The notes under the pieces: generated by a model
Seen by the model: the letters and a program-made list of their open reading frames with translations, nothing else
Told to the model about the DNA's origin: nothing
Databases searched by the model: none
Translations under genes and position numbers: made by a program
In this document: positions 1 to 7,944 of the stretch, piece by piece
Layout: the number at the start of each line of letters is the position of its first letter
How positions within the stretch are numbered: the first letter of the stretch is position 1
DNA from: Sulfurimonas sp.
GTDB taxonomy: Bacteria; Campylobacterota; Campylobacteria; Campylobacterales; Sulfurimonadaceae
NCBI GenBank assembly: GCA_027047745.1
Contig: JALTUB010000172.1
Span: 1-27,264 of the forward strand
Direction of reading: 5' to 3'
Length of the DNA: 27,264 bases

Positions 1-123
1 CTTGCCATTTTAAATGTATCTGAGATTAAAACACCAAAACTTTCAGGAAACCCTAGAAATGTTTATTTGTTGGGAGCTTATACTCTTGGTATAACAGCTA
101 TTTATGGCTTACAACTACTATAA
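1..123 (+). CDS. C-terminal end of an unrecognised membrane protein (partial)
   Basis: An open frame enters from the left edge and ends with TAA at 121-123, giving 40 residues. The last part (LLGAYTLGITAIYGLQLL) is hydrophobic and would form a C-terminal membrane span. No family motif is visible in so short a fragment, so the product is not assigned. The 147 bp that follow hold the clpB promoter and operator, and no clear hairpin terminator was seen for this gene. Confidence 0.45.
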   Translation, partial: LAILNVSEIKTPKLSGNPRNVYLLGAYTLGITAIYGLQLL

Positions 124-211
124 AAAAGATTTTTTAAAGATGATGAATTAAGAAAAAATTAAAACCATTTGTAAGAATTAACCTAAATGTGATACAGATT
201 AACTAAACTAA

Positions 212-232
212 CTTGACAAATATAGACTCAAC
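212..232. promoter_or_regulatory. HAIR-like HspR operator upstream of clpB
   Basis: The inverted repeat CTTGACA-N7-ACTCAAC lies at 212-232. The HspR consensus known as HAIR is CTTGAGT-N7-ACTCAAG, so the spacing is exact and 11 of 14 arm bases agree. The repeat overlaps the -35 hexamer at 213-218, the expected place for a repressor site. A second copy with the same N7 spacing lies before cbpA-hspR at 23238-23258, and hspR itself is encoded at 24204-24581. Binding is inferred. Confidence 0.75.
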
Positions 233-242
233 TTGATATAAT
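213..242 (+). promoter_or_regulatory. Sigma-70 promoter of clpB
   Basis: TTGACA at 213-218 and TATAAT at 237-242 are both perfect hexamers, separated by 18 bp. Transcription would start near 249. The clpB ribosome binding site AAGAGGA (257-263) follows, 7 nt before the ATG at 271. Having both hexamers is unusual here, as most promoters in this window show only a -10. The HAIR-like repeat over the -35 suggests HspR repression. Confidence 0.8.
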
Positions 243-270
243 TACATAAATTAATCAAGAGGATTGAATT

Positions 271-2850
271 ATGAACAACAATATATTTGAAAAACTAACA
301 CATAACATGACACAATCTATAGAGAGTGCTTTATCTTTAGCACTTCACAATCAAAATCAAGAGGTTACTACTGAGCATTTTTTGTGGGCGCTTTTAACTA
401 ACTCTGATTCTGTTTTAAATCAGATGTTTAACAAGATGAATATTGATAAGGTTGCAATGGAGTTAGACATAAAAAGTTTGACACAAAAGTTGCCAAAATC
501 TTCTAGCGTGACTAAAGAAAATATAAGATTGTCAAGAACATTTGTACAAACCTTAGAAAATGGTGCAGGTCTCATGACTCAAAATGGGGATGCCTATCTG
601 GCTGTAGATACATATATATTGGCTAACTTAAAAACAGAGCCATTTTCTACTATCTTGCCTAAGTACATTGATGTGATGGAGTTGTCAAAAAACTTAGAAG
701 CATCTCGTGGAGGAGCAAAGATAGATTCTCAAAGTGCTGATGAAACTCTAGAATCTTTAGACAAATATGGCATAGACTTAACAAAAGAAGCAGCAGAAGG
801 AAAACTTTCACCTGTTATCGGTCGTGATGAAGAGATAAGTAGAATGATGCAGATACTCATAAGAAAGACTAAAAACAACCCTATGCTTTTAGGTGAACCA
901 GGTGTTGGTAAAACTGCACTTGTTGAAGGACTTGCACAAAGAATTCAGAGTTCAAATGTACCAACTTCCTTGCAAAACAAAAAATTAATAGCACTTGATA
1001 TGAGTGCCTTAATCGCAGGTGCAAAATATCGCGGTGAGTTTGAAGATAGACTAAAAGCTGTAATAGATGAAGTAAAAGAGAGTGGCAATATTATCCTCTT
1101 TATTGATGAGATTCATACTATTGTTGGTGCTGGAGCTTCAGAGGGAAGTATGGATGCAGCAAATATCTTAAAACCTGCCTTAGCTCGTGGAGAACTTCAT
1201 ACTATCGGTGCTACAACTTTAAAAGAGTATAGAAAATATTTTGAAAAAGATGCAGCACTTCAGAGAAGATTTTTACCAATCAACCTTGATGAGCCAACTG
1301 TAAATCAAGCCTTACAAATTCTTAGAGGTATAAAAGAGCGTTTAGAAGCTCACCATAATGTAACTATTGTGGATAGTGCTTTAGTAGCTGCCGCAAAACT
1401 TTCAGATAGATATATTGCAGATAGATTTTTACCAGATAAAGCTATCGACCTTATCGATGAAGCTGCTGCTGAACTTAAAATGCAGATAGAGTCTGAGCCT
1501 AACTCTTTAAGCGCATCTAAACGAAAACATTCAGAACTAATGGTGGAAAAAGAAGCTTTAAAAATGGAGAAAACTCCTGCCAATGAAAAGCGTCTTCTTG
1601 AGATAGAAAAAGAACTTGCTGATACAGATGAAGAGGTTAGAAAGTTAGAGTCTCAGTTCCAAACTGAAAAAGCAGTTTTTGAAAAAATATCTACTATAAA
1701 AGGTGATATTGAAGCTAAACGCCGTGAGGCAGAGATGGCAAAAAGTAGTTCTGACTTTAATCGTGCAGCAGAGATAGAGTATGGAGATATACCAAAACTT
1801 ATAGAAGAAGAAAAAACTTTAAATGAGCAGTGGGATAGAATGCAAGAAGAGGGGACACTTCTTAAAAATAGTGTAGATGAAGCTTCTATCGCATCAGTAG
1901 TTTCAAGGTGGACACATATCCCTGTAAATAAAATGTTGCAGACAGAGCAGACAAAGATACTTCATGTAGAAGATGAGTTAAACAAAACGGTCATTGGACA
2001 GGGAAGGGCAACACATGCAGTCTCTCGTGCGATTAAACGCAACAAAGCAGGACTATCTTCAGCAAATACACCTATAGGAAGTTTTCTCTTTTTAGGGCCA
2101 ACAGGAGTTGGTAAAACTCAGACAGCTAAAACACTTGCAAAGTTTTTGTTTGATAGTGAAGATGCACTTATACGAATAGACATGAGTGAGTATATGGAAA
2201 AACATGCAGTATCTCGTTTAGTTGGTGCTGCCCCTGGTTATGTTGGATATGAAGAGGGTGGACAACTTACAGAAGCAGTGAGACGAAAACCATACTCTGT
2301 TGTTTTATTTGATGAGGTTGAAAAAGCACATCCAGATGTTTTTAATATGTTACTTCAAGTTTTAGATGATGGACGATTGACTGATAACAAAGGTGTTACT
2401 GTTGATTTTTCTAACACAATCATTATCTTAACTTCAAATATTGCAAGTGATAAGATTATTGACAATAGTGGTAGTGAAGAGTTAGACGCTATCGTAATGG
2501 CAGAGTTAAAACAGGCATTTAAACCAGAGTTTTTAAATAGACTTGATGATGTAGTTATCTTTAACGCTTTAGCTCAAGAGCAGATAGTAGATATTGTAGA
2601 TATATTTTTTGCAGAGATAAATGCTAAAGTAAAAGATAGAGATATAGAACTTACTCTAAGTCCAGAAGCTAAAGCTTATATTGCAGAAGCTGGTTTTGAC
2701 CCTGTTTATGGCGCTCGTCCACTCAAACGCGCACTTTATGAGATAGTAGAAGATAGACTTGCTGACTTGATACTTGAGGGAGTGGTCAAAGAGGGTTCAA
2801 AAGTTAACTTTTTGATAAGAGATGGTGATATAGTTGTAGAGGTTTCGTAA
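271..2850 (+). CDS. clpB: ClpB protein disaggregase (Hsp100 AAA+ chaperone)
   Basis: ClpB is a cytoplasmic hexameric ATPase that works with DnaK/DnaJ to pull proteins out of heat-induced aggregates. At 859 residues it has the usual length. In order it shows the Clp N-terminal repeat domain (about 1-145), the first AAA+ domain with Walker A GEPGVGKT at 208-215 and Walker B LFIDE, the charged coiled-coil middle domain (about 405-525), and the second AAA+ domain with Walker A GPTGVGKT at 609-616 and the arginine-rich C-terminal part (GARPLKRAL). The middle domain separates it from ClpA. It appears to be a single-gene unit under its own promoter with a HAIR-like operator, so control by HspR is likely. 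A weak stem-loop follows at 2861-2879. Identification is secure. Confidence 0.98.
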   Translation: MNNNIFEKLTHNMTQSIESALSLALHNQNQEVTTEHFLWALLTNSDSVLNQMFNKMNIDKVAMELDIKSLTQKLPKSSSVTKENIRLSRTFVQTLENGAGLMTQNGDAYLAVDTYILANLKTEPFSTILPKYIDVMELSKNLEASRGGAKIDSQSADETLESLDKYGIDLTKEAAEGKLSPVIGRDEEISRMMQILIRKTKNNPMLLGEPGVGKTALVEGLAQRIQSSNVPTSLQNKKLIALDMSALIAGAKYRGEFEDRLKAVIDEVKESGNIILFIDEIHTIVGAGASEGSMDAANILKPALARGELHTIGATTLKEYRKYFEKDAALQRRFLPINLDEPTVNQALQILRGIKERLEAHHNVTIVDSALVAAAKLSDRYIADRFLPDKAIDLIDEAAAELKMQIESEPNSLSASKRKHSELMVEKEALKMEKTPANEKRLLEIEKELADTDEEVRKLESQFQTEKAVFEKISTIKGDIEAKRREAEMAKSSSDFNRAAEIEYGDIPKLIEEEKTLNEQWDRMQEEGTLLKNSVDEASIASVVSRWTHIPVNKMLQTEQTKILHVEDELNKTVIGQGRATHAVSRAIKRNKAGLSSANTPIGSFLFLGPTGVGKTQTAKTLAKFLFDSEDALIRIDMSEYMEKHAVSRLVGAAPGYVGYEEGGQLTEAVRRKPYSVVLFDEVEKAHPDVFNMLLQVLDDGRLTDNKGVTVDFSNTIIILTSNIASDKIIDNSGSEELDAIVMAELKQAFKPEFLNRLDDVVIFNALAQEQIVDIVDIFFAEINAKVKDRDIELTLSPEAKAYIAEAGFDPVYGARPLKRALYEIVEDRLADLILEGVVKEGSKVNFLIRDGDIVVEVS

Positions 2851-2860
2851 AACAATCTAG

Positions 2861-2890
2861 GCTTAATCACATTTTAAGCAATATTTTTGT
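2861..2890 (+). terminator. Possible weak terminator after clpB
   Basis: GCTTAA (2861-2866), a 7-nt loop and TTAAGC (2874-2879) form a perfect 6-bp stem followed by an A/T stretch ending in five T. The stem is short and AT-rich, so termination is likely to be partial. Confidence 0.35.
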
Positions 2891-2925
2891 ATTATTTCGG
2901 ACTTAATTTTATATAAGGATATGTC

Positions 2926-3060
2926 GTGAAAAGAACATACCAACCACACAGTACACCAAGAAAAAGAACTCATGGTTTTAGAGCAAGAATGGCTACTAAA
3001 AACGGTCGTAGAGTCTTAAACCGTCGTAGAGCTAAAGGTCGTAAAAGATTGTCAGTTTAG
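2926..3060 (+). CDS. rpmH: 50S ribosomal protein L34
   Basis: L34 is a small basic protein of the large ribosomal subunit. The 44-residue product starts MKRTYQPHS and contains the family signature RKRTHGFRARMATKNGRRVL, ending in a lysine/arginine-rich tail. The start is GTG at 2926, preceded by ATAAGGA about 8 nt upstream. The nearby ATG at 2921 reads only ATG TCG TGA and is closed, its stop overlapping the GTG. It leads the conserved rpmH-rnpA-yidD-yidC-jag-mnmE cluster. Its last 13 nt overlap the inferred start of rnpA in another frame. Confidence 0.97.
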   Translation: MKRTYQPHSTPRKRTHGFRARMATKNGRRVLNRRRAKGRKRLSV

Positions 3061-3392
3061 GCGGATTTAACACACTTAAACTTCATAAGGAGTTTTCGTA
3101 TGTTTACAATAAAGGAAAAAATCAACACTCAAATAGCGTGGTGCTTTTTTTTCTTCCTCAAAATGGAATTCACAAAGTAGGGTTTACAGCAACTAAAAAG
3201 TTAGGCAATGCAGTTAAACGCAATCGTGCAAAACGAAGAATGCGAGCTATTTTTCGTGAATACTCCAACACTCTCAAAGATGGAACTTATGTTTTTGTTG
3301 CTAAAGTTGGACTCTTTGATAGTTCTTATGAACAGCTTAACAAAAATTTTCATAAAGTGCTTAAACAAGCAAAAACTATAAAAGAAATGTAA
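3048..3392 (+). CDS. rnpA: RNase P protein component; start codon non-canonical (inferred ATT)
   Basis: RnpA binds the RNase P RNA and helps cut the 5' leader from precursor tRNAs. The RNA-binding RNR block is clear (KLGNAVKRNRAKRRMR). The conserved N-terminal part is also present in the same frame well upstream (HKEFSYVYNKGK at about 3084-3119, matching the family F-x-x-VY-x-x-GK pattern), so the true start lies before it. The frame opens after TAA at 3042-3044 and contains no ATG, GTG or TTG before 3138. The only plausible initiator is ATT at 3048, with AAAGG at 3034-3038, giving 114 residues, a normal length. Starting at GTG 3138 would give 84 residues and remove the first helix. ATG 3100, despite a good AAGGAG, is in another frame and stops after 26 codons. 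It overlaps rpmH by 13 nt and abuts yidD. Product certain; start uncertain. Confidence 0.85.
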   Translation: MVSLGGFNTLKLHKEFSYVYNKGKNQHSNSVVLFFLPQNGIHKVGFTATKKLGNAVKRNRAKRRMRAIFREYSNTLKDGTYVFVAKVGLFDSSYEQLNKNFHKVLKQAKTIKEM

Positions 3393-3719
3393 ATGATAAA
3401 AAGTATTTTACTTAAGCTAATGTGGTTTTATCAAAAATTTCTTACACTACTTGGTTTTGGTTCGTGTAGATATTACCCATCATGCAGTGAATATGCCCGT
3501 TTAAACTTTGTAAATAATTCACTTTCAAGTGCTTTTTACCACTCTTTTACTAGAATACTTCGTTGTAATCAACTTTTTGAAGGTGGGATAGAGTATCCTC
3601 TTTTAGATAAACTTGTTCAAAAGCCAAAAAAACTAGGTGTAGAAGCCATAAAATATTGGTTGGTCCCCAATAAAAAAGACCGTTATTACATAATAAAAAA
3701 TTTTTCATATAAAGGGTAA
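3393..3719 (+). CDS. yidD: YidD family membrane protein insertion efficiency factor
   Basis: YidD is a small inner-membrane-associated protein that assists YidC-dependent insertion. The 108-residue product carries the family signature CRYYPSCSEYA (about residues 25-35) with its conserved cysteines, after an amphipathic N-terminus (MIKSILLKLMWFYQKFL). The ATG follows the rnpA stop with no gap, indicating translational coupling, and yidC begins 3 nt after its stop. The C-terminus is longer and more basic than in the shortest family members. The gene order rnpA-yidD-yidC supports the call. Confidence 0.95.
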   Translation: MIKSILLKLMWFYQKFLTLLGFGSCRYYPSCSEYARLNFVNNSLSSAFYHSFTRILRCNQLFEGGIEYPLLDKLVQKPKKLGVEAIKYWLVPNKKDRYYIIKNFSYKG

Positions 3720-3722
3720 TCT

Positions 3723-5345
3723 GTGTTAGATAATATGTCATCAAATCAGAGACTAATTTTAGCCGTAGTGCTATCTGTGGTATTTTTCGTAGGCTATACA
3801 GCCATTTTTCCACCAGCCAAGCAAGAGAGTTCAATAAAAACAGAAGCTAATGCTACTGTTAATGCAACACAAGATGTAGCAAAAAAAACAAGTGTAGTAG
3901 ATGAAGAAGCAGGTCATGTTATATCTCAAAAAGATAAAGAAGCTAATATAGCTTCAACAAATACTATCCTTACTGTAACAAATAAAAACTTTATTTTAAA
4001 AATGGATACTTTAGGTCGTATATCATCTAAAGAGTTACTTCAAGATAAGTTTAGAGATGAACATAATAAACATGCGCAGATAATCCCAGCTAAAGGTGCT
4101 AAACCACTCTACATTAGGTTTTTAGATGAAACTTTAAATAAAGAAGCATCTTCAACACCTTACACTGCATCTGTATCTAAAATAAGTCTTGAGTCTAGCT
4201 CAAAGCATGTCTCTTTGGTTCAAAAACTTCCAAATCTTACTGTTACAAAAGATATTACTTTCTATGCTGATGGACATTATGATATTACTGTGTCTCTTTC
4301 AAAAGATAAGAGATATTTTATTTATGTAGGTAAACGACCTCAAGTAAATAAAAAAGAGCAGATGATGACAGCTAAAGGTGCTTTAGTTTATACAGATGAT
4401 AAAAAACTTACTATCATAGAAGATGGTGATGCAGAGGGTAGAAAAACTTTTACAGATGTTGCACTTGTTGCCTCTTTTGACCAATATACAACTAGCATGA
4501 TGTATGGTTTCTCTAAAGATACAAATGTGATGATAGATAGAGATAATGACAATAATCCTGTCGCTTATTTTGATGCAACCCAAACTATGAAATTTCATGG
4601 ATTTGTTGGGCCAAAAGAGTATAAAACCTTATATAATATCAAACCTGTTCTTACTAATGTTATCGAGTATGGTTGGTTTACATTTGCTTCACAACCTATG
4701 TTTTTAGTTCTTTCTTGGTTGCATGGTATATTTGGAAACTGGGGTTGGTCTATTATCGGTCTTACAGCACTAATCAGAATGGTTTTATTTCCTTTAACAT
4801 ACAAGGGAATGATGTCTATGCAGAAGATGAAGGCACTTGCACCTAAACTTAAAGAGCTTAAAGAGAAGTATAAAAAAGATCCACAAAAACTAAATGCAAT
4901 GACTATGGATATGTATAAAAAACATGGAGCAAATCCTTTAGGTGGATGTTTGCCGATGTTGATGCAAATCCCTGTATTCTATGCGATTTATCGTCTTTTA
5001 CTAAACTCAGTTGAACTTCAAGGTGCTCCATGGATATTATGGATACATGACCTTTCTCGTATGGACCCTTACTATGTCTTACCTCTTCTTATGGGAGCAT
5101 CAATGTTCTTACAACAGAGATTGACACCAACAAACTTTACAGACCCTATGCAAGAAAAAGTAATGAAATATCTTCCTGTTATTTTTACATTTTTCTTTGT
5201 AACTTTCCCTTCAGGATTAGTTCTTTATTGGTTCGTAAACAATCTATTTTCAATTGCACAACAATTTATAGTAAATCAACAGTTTAAAAATATGAAAGAT
5301 GCTCAAAAAGCTTTGGCGAAAAATGATGAAAACAAGAATGATTAA
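3723..5345 (+). CDS. yidC: Membrane protein insertase YidC
   Basis: YidC inserts and folds inner-membrane proteins, alone or with SecYEG. The 540-residue protein has an N-terminal membrane span (about residues 8-27), a large periplasmic domain (about 30-325) typical of Gram-negative YidC, and the conserved five-span insertase core from about residue 330, including the arginine-bearing segment ALIRMVLFPLTYKGM and the cytoplasmic helical hairpin rich in lysine. The start is GTG at 3723, with AAAGGG at 3711-3716. An in-frame ATG at 3735 is possible and would remove only four residues. It overlaps the next gene, jag, by 8 nt. Confidence 0.97.
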   Translation: MLDNMSSNQRLILAVVLSVVFFVGYTAIFPPAKQESSIKTEANATVNATQDVAKKTSVVDEEAGHVISQKDKEANIASTNTILTVTNKNFILKMDTLGRISSKELLQDKFRDEHNKHAQIIPAKGAKPLYIRFLDETLNKEASSTPYTASVSKISLESSSKHVSLVQKLPNLTVTKDITFYADGHYDITVSLSKDKRYFIYVGKRPQVNKKEQMMTAKGALVYTDDKKLTIIEDGDAEGRKTFTDVALVASFDQYTTSMMYGFSKDTNVMIDRDNDNNPVAYFDATQTMKFHGFVGPKEYKTLYNIKPVLTNVIEYGWFTFASQPMFLVLSWLHGIFGNWGWSIIGLTALIRMVLFPLTYKGMMSMQKMKALAPKLKELKEKYKKDPQKLNAMTMDMYKKHGANPLGGCLPMLMQIPVFYAIYRLLLNSVELQGAPWILWIHDLSRMDPYYVLPLLMGASMFLQQRLTPTNFTDPMQEKVMKYLPVIFTFFFVTFPSGLVLYWFVNNLFSIAQQFIVNQQFKNMKDAQKALAKNDENKND

Positions 5346-6186
5346 GATTGAAGCTGAAACTTTAGAAAAGGCATATCAAGATGCTGCCTCATCTCTAAAG
5401 TGTTCTGTTACTGAACTTGTTGTTGAAGTGGTTCAGCTACCAAAGAAAGGCTATTTAGGGCTATTAAAAAAAAATGCCATTATCGTAGCTGCTAATGAAA
5501 ATAGAAATTTAAAAGAAGAAGAGATAAAAAAAGAGCCTGAAGCAGAGGTTCAAGTAGAAAAAATAGAAGTAAAAGAAGTCGAAGTAGAAGAAACAAAAAA
5601 CAGCATATCTAAAACTTTAAAAGTTGATAAGGTAAAGTCAGCAATAAACTCAGTTATACCTAAAAATATATTATCAACTCCATTTTCTCGTAATAAAAAT
5701 GTTGAAGTGGAAGATATGTCTTATATCAATGATGTTGTAAAAGAAGTCTCTCATGAGATAAATGGGCTTTTTAAATTAGCATGTTTTAAGATTGATGATA
5801 TATCAGTAAGTGTTTATGATAAGGAGACAATTCTTATAGAGTTTAACGGAGAAGATTCTGCTTTACTAATCGGTAAAGAGGGATACAGATACAAGGCTAT
5901 CTCATATATGCTTTTTAACTGGATAAACGCAAAATATAAAGTACAACTCCGTTTAGAGATAGCAGAATTTTTAAAAAATCAAGAAGATAGTATTTCAAGA
6001 TATATTGAAACTGTTTGTGAAACTATAGATAAAGATGGAAAAGTACAAACAAAGATTCTTGACGATGTTTTGATCCAAATAGCATTAAAAGAACTTCGTG
6101 AAAAATATCCTCAAAAATATGTGGTTATTCGTGCAACCAAGGATGGTATGAAATATATTGTAGTGAATAATTATCATACAAACTAA
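5338..6186 (+). CDS. khpB: Jag/KhpB-type KH RNA-binding protein
   Basis: This is a Jag (KhpB, SpoIIIJ-associated) homologue, an RNA-binding protein encoded next to yidC in many bacteria. The N-terminal Jag_N domain (IKIEAETLEKAYQDAASSL) is followed by a charged linker rich in KE/VE (about residues 55-90) and a KH domain with the GKEG loop (LLIGKEGYRYKA). The C-terminal segment sits where R3H normally lies, but the R-x3-H signature is not visible; the equivalent stretch reads DDVLIQIAL. ATG 5338 was chosen because Jag_N begins at once and the 8-nt overlap with yidC (ATGATTAA) is typical of coupling. In-frame ATGs at 5299, 5323 and 5326 would add 13, 5 or 4 residues. It ends 2 nt before mnmE. 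Confidence 0.85.
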   Translation: MIKIEAETLEKAYQDAASSLKCSVTELVVEVVQLPKKGYLGLLKKNAIIVAANENRNLKEEEIKKEPEAEVQVEKIEVKEVEVEETKNSISKTLKVDKVKSAINSVIPKNILSTPFSRNKNVEVEDMSYINDVVKEVSHEINGLFKLACFKIDDISVSVYDKETILIEFNGEDSALLIGKEGYRYKAISYMLFNWINAKYKVQLRLEIAEFLKNQEDSISRYIETVCETIDKDGKVQTKILDDVLIQIALKELREKYPQKYVVIRATKDGMKYIVVNNYHTN

Positions 6187-6188
6187 AA

Positions 6189-7529
6189 ATGACAAATGAC
6201 ACTATAACTGCCATCGCTACAGCAAATGGCATAGGCTCTATCGCTATTATACGAATAAGTGGCGATAGAGCTTTAAATATCGTTAAACAACTATCAAAAA
6301 AAACTAACTTCACTCCACGAAATGCAACCTTAAGCAAAATATTTAATCTTAAAGATGAGTTGATAGATGAAGCCATCGTGATATACTTTAAAGGACCTTA
6401 CTCATTTACAGCAGAAGATGTTGTAGAGATACAGTGTCATGGTGGTTTTATAGTTGCTCAAAGTATTTTAAAAGAGACGATAAAAGCAGGAGCGAGACTT
6501 GCCAATGCTGGAGAGTTTTCAAAACGAGCATTTTTTAATGGTCGTATAGATCTAAGTGAAGCTGAAGCAATAGCTCAACTTATAGAAGCAAAGAGTGAAG
6601 ATAGTGCAAAAATCCTTGCGGCACAGATGAAAGGTTCTCTGAAAAATTACATAGAACAAGTTCGTGATGATATTATCCATATCTTAGCTTACTCTGAAGT
6701 TGCTATTGACTATGCTGAGGAGGATTTGCCTGATGATTTGGTAGAACAGATAAAAGATAAGTTAGAACTGCTAAAAGTATCACTTAACAAAACACTTCTG
6801 GCAAGTAAGTCAAGAGAGGGACTTATGCAAGGCTTTAAAGTGGCTATTGTTGGTAAACCAAATGTTGGTAAAAGCTCACTCTTAAATGCTCTTTTAAATT
6901 TAGATCGTGCTATTGTGAGTGATATAGCAGGAACTACTCGTGACACCATAGAAGAACAGGTGAAAATCGGAACACATCTTATCAAGATAGTAGATACGGC
7001 AGGTATCCGTGAAGCAAATGATGAGATAGAACGCATTGGGATACAAAGAAGTATAGAAGCGATAGAACAGAGTGACATAGTTTTAGCCCTCTTTGATGCT
7101 TCGAGAGAGATAGAAGCTGAGGATGAAGAGATACTTAAAATTATCAAAAATCATGCTCAAAATAAAGAGATAATATATATCAAAAATAAGATTGATTTGA
7201 GTGAAAAACTAGAATCAGATAAGATAATTTTTGATTTGGAAGTTAACTCTAAAGATAGTGTTGATTTACTTGTTTATAAACTTGAAAACATTATGGACAG
7301 GACAAACTCAAGTGATGAGATGATGCTTATATCTCAAAGACAGATAATGGCAGTTGAAAATACACTATCAAATATCGAAGATGCATATGAACCACTAGAT
7401 GACCAAGAGTTAGAGATATTCTCCTTTCATCTTAATGAAGCAGTTAAAGAGATGGCGAGTATCACAAGACCTTTTGAAAATGATGAGATGCTAGATAAGA
7501 TGTTTGGGAGTTTTTGTCTTGGCAAATAA
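6189..7529 (+). CDS. mnmE: tRNA modification GTPase MnmE (TrmE)
   Basis: MnmE, with MnmG, modifies the wobble uridine (cmnm5U type) of certain tRNAs. The 446-residue protein has the N-terminal folate-binding domain (TITAIATANGIGSIAIIRISG), a helical domain, and an inserted G domain with G1 GKPNVGKSS (222-230), G2 GTTRDT, G3 DTAGIRE and G4 NKID. It ends in FCLGK, where the terminal C-[IL]-GK cysteine motif is conserved. The start is ATG at 6189, 2 nt after the jag stop. The 3' end overlaps the ruvX start. Confidence 0.98.
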   Translation: MTNDTITAIATANGIGSIAIIRISGDRALNIVKQLSKKTNFTPRNATLSKIFNLKDELIDEAIVIYFKGPYSFTAEDVVEIQCHGGFIVAQSILKETIKAGARLANAGEFSKRAFFNGRIDLSEAEAIAQLIEAKSEDSAKILAAQMKGSLKNYIEQVRDDIIHILAYSEVAIDYAEEDLPDDLVEQIKDKLELLKVSLNKTLLASKSREGLMQGFKVAIVGKPNVGKSSLLNALLNLDRAIVSDIAGTTRDTIEEQVKIGTHLIKIVDTAGIREANDEIERIGIQRSIEAIEQSDIVLALFDASREIEAEDEEILKIIKNHAQNKEIIYIKNKIDLSEKLESDKIIFDLEVNSKDSVDLLVYKLENIMDRTNSSDEMMLISQRQIMAVENTLSNIEDAYEPLDDQELEIFSFHLNEAVKEMASITRPFENDEMLDKMFGSFCLGK

Positions 7530-7926
7530 ATATCTTGCTATTGATTTGGGGCTTAAACGCATAGGATTAGCCTACTCTGCACATAAGACAATAGTAACTC
7601 CCCTCCCAGCTATTATACGAAAAAATAGAAATCAAGCATCTGATGAAGTAAAAAAAGTTATACAAGAGTGGGAGATTGACACTATTGTTGTGGGTATTCC
7701 TCTTGGTGGAAGTAGTGAAGATGAGATGAAACGCAGGATTGCTCATTTCATGAATCTAGTTGCTTTTGATGGAGAAGTTTTCTATCAAGATGAAGCAGGA
7801 AGTTCACTTGAAGCCCAAAACATGATAAAAGGTGAGATGAAATATGTCCGTGATGGACGCATAGACTCTATCTCTGCTATGATTATTTTACAAAGATATA
7901 TGCTTTGTAATAAAAATGATGTATAA
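7519..7926 (+). CDS. ruvX: RuvX/YqgF family pre-16S rRNA processing nuclease
   Basis: YqgF/RuvX has an RNase H-like fold; it is essential in E. coli and linked to 16S rRNA 5' end maturation. The protein begins with the hallmark strand and D-x-G motif (YLAIDLGLKRIGLA) and carries DTIVVGIPLGGSSEDE and, near the end, DGRIDSISAMIIL. TTG at 7519 was chosen because GGGAG (7506-7510) sits 8 nt before it and the fold begins immediately (135 residues). An upstream in-frame TTG at 7504 would add five residues but lacks that spacing. The start lies 11 nt inside mnmE, so coupling is likely. It is the last gene of the rpmH cluster. Confidence 0.92.
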   Translation: MANKYLAIDLGLKRIGLAYSAHKTIVTPLPAIIRKNRNQASDEVKKVIQEWEIDTIVVGIPLGGSSEDEMKRRIAHFMNLVAFDGEVFYQDEAGSSLEAQNMIKGEMKYVRDGRIDSISAMIILQRYMLCNKNDV

Positions 7927-7944
7927 AATATGATATACTAAGTT

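Noticed and set aside
3100..3180. ATG at 3100 with a near-perfect AAGGAG as the start of rnpA
   Set aside because: It is in a different frame from RnpA and stops after 26 codons. The AAGGAG is the Lys-Glu codon pair of the conserved HKEF segment. Reaching RnpA from it would need a shift at the T8 run, and the upstream RnpA frame already matches the family.
6710..7147. 145-codon open frame on the minus strand within mnmE
   Set aside because: It is a shadow frame with serine-rich low-complexity composition, opposite a fully conserved GTPase domain.
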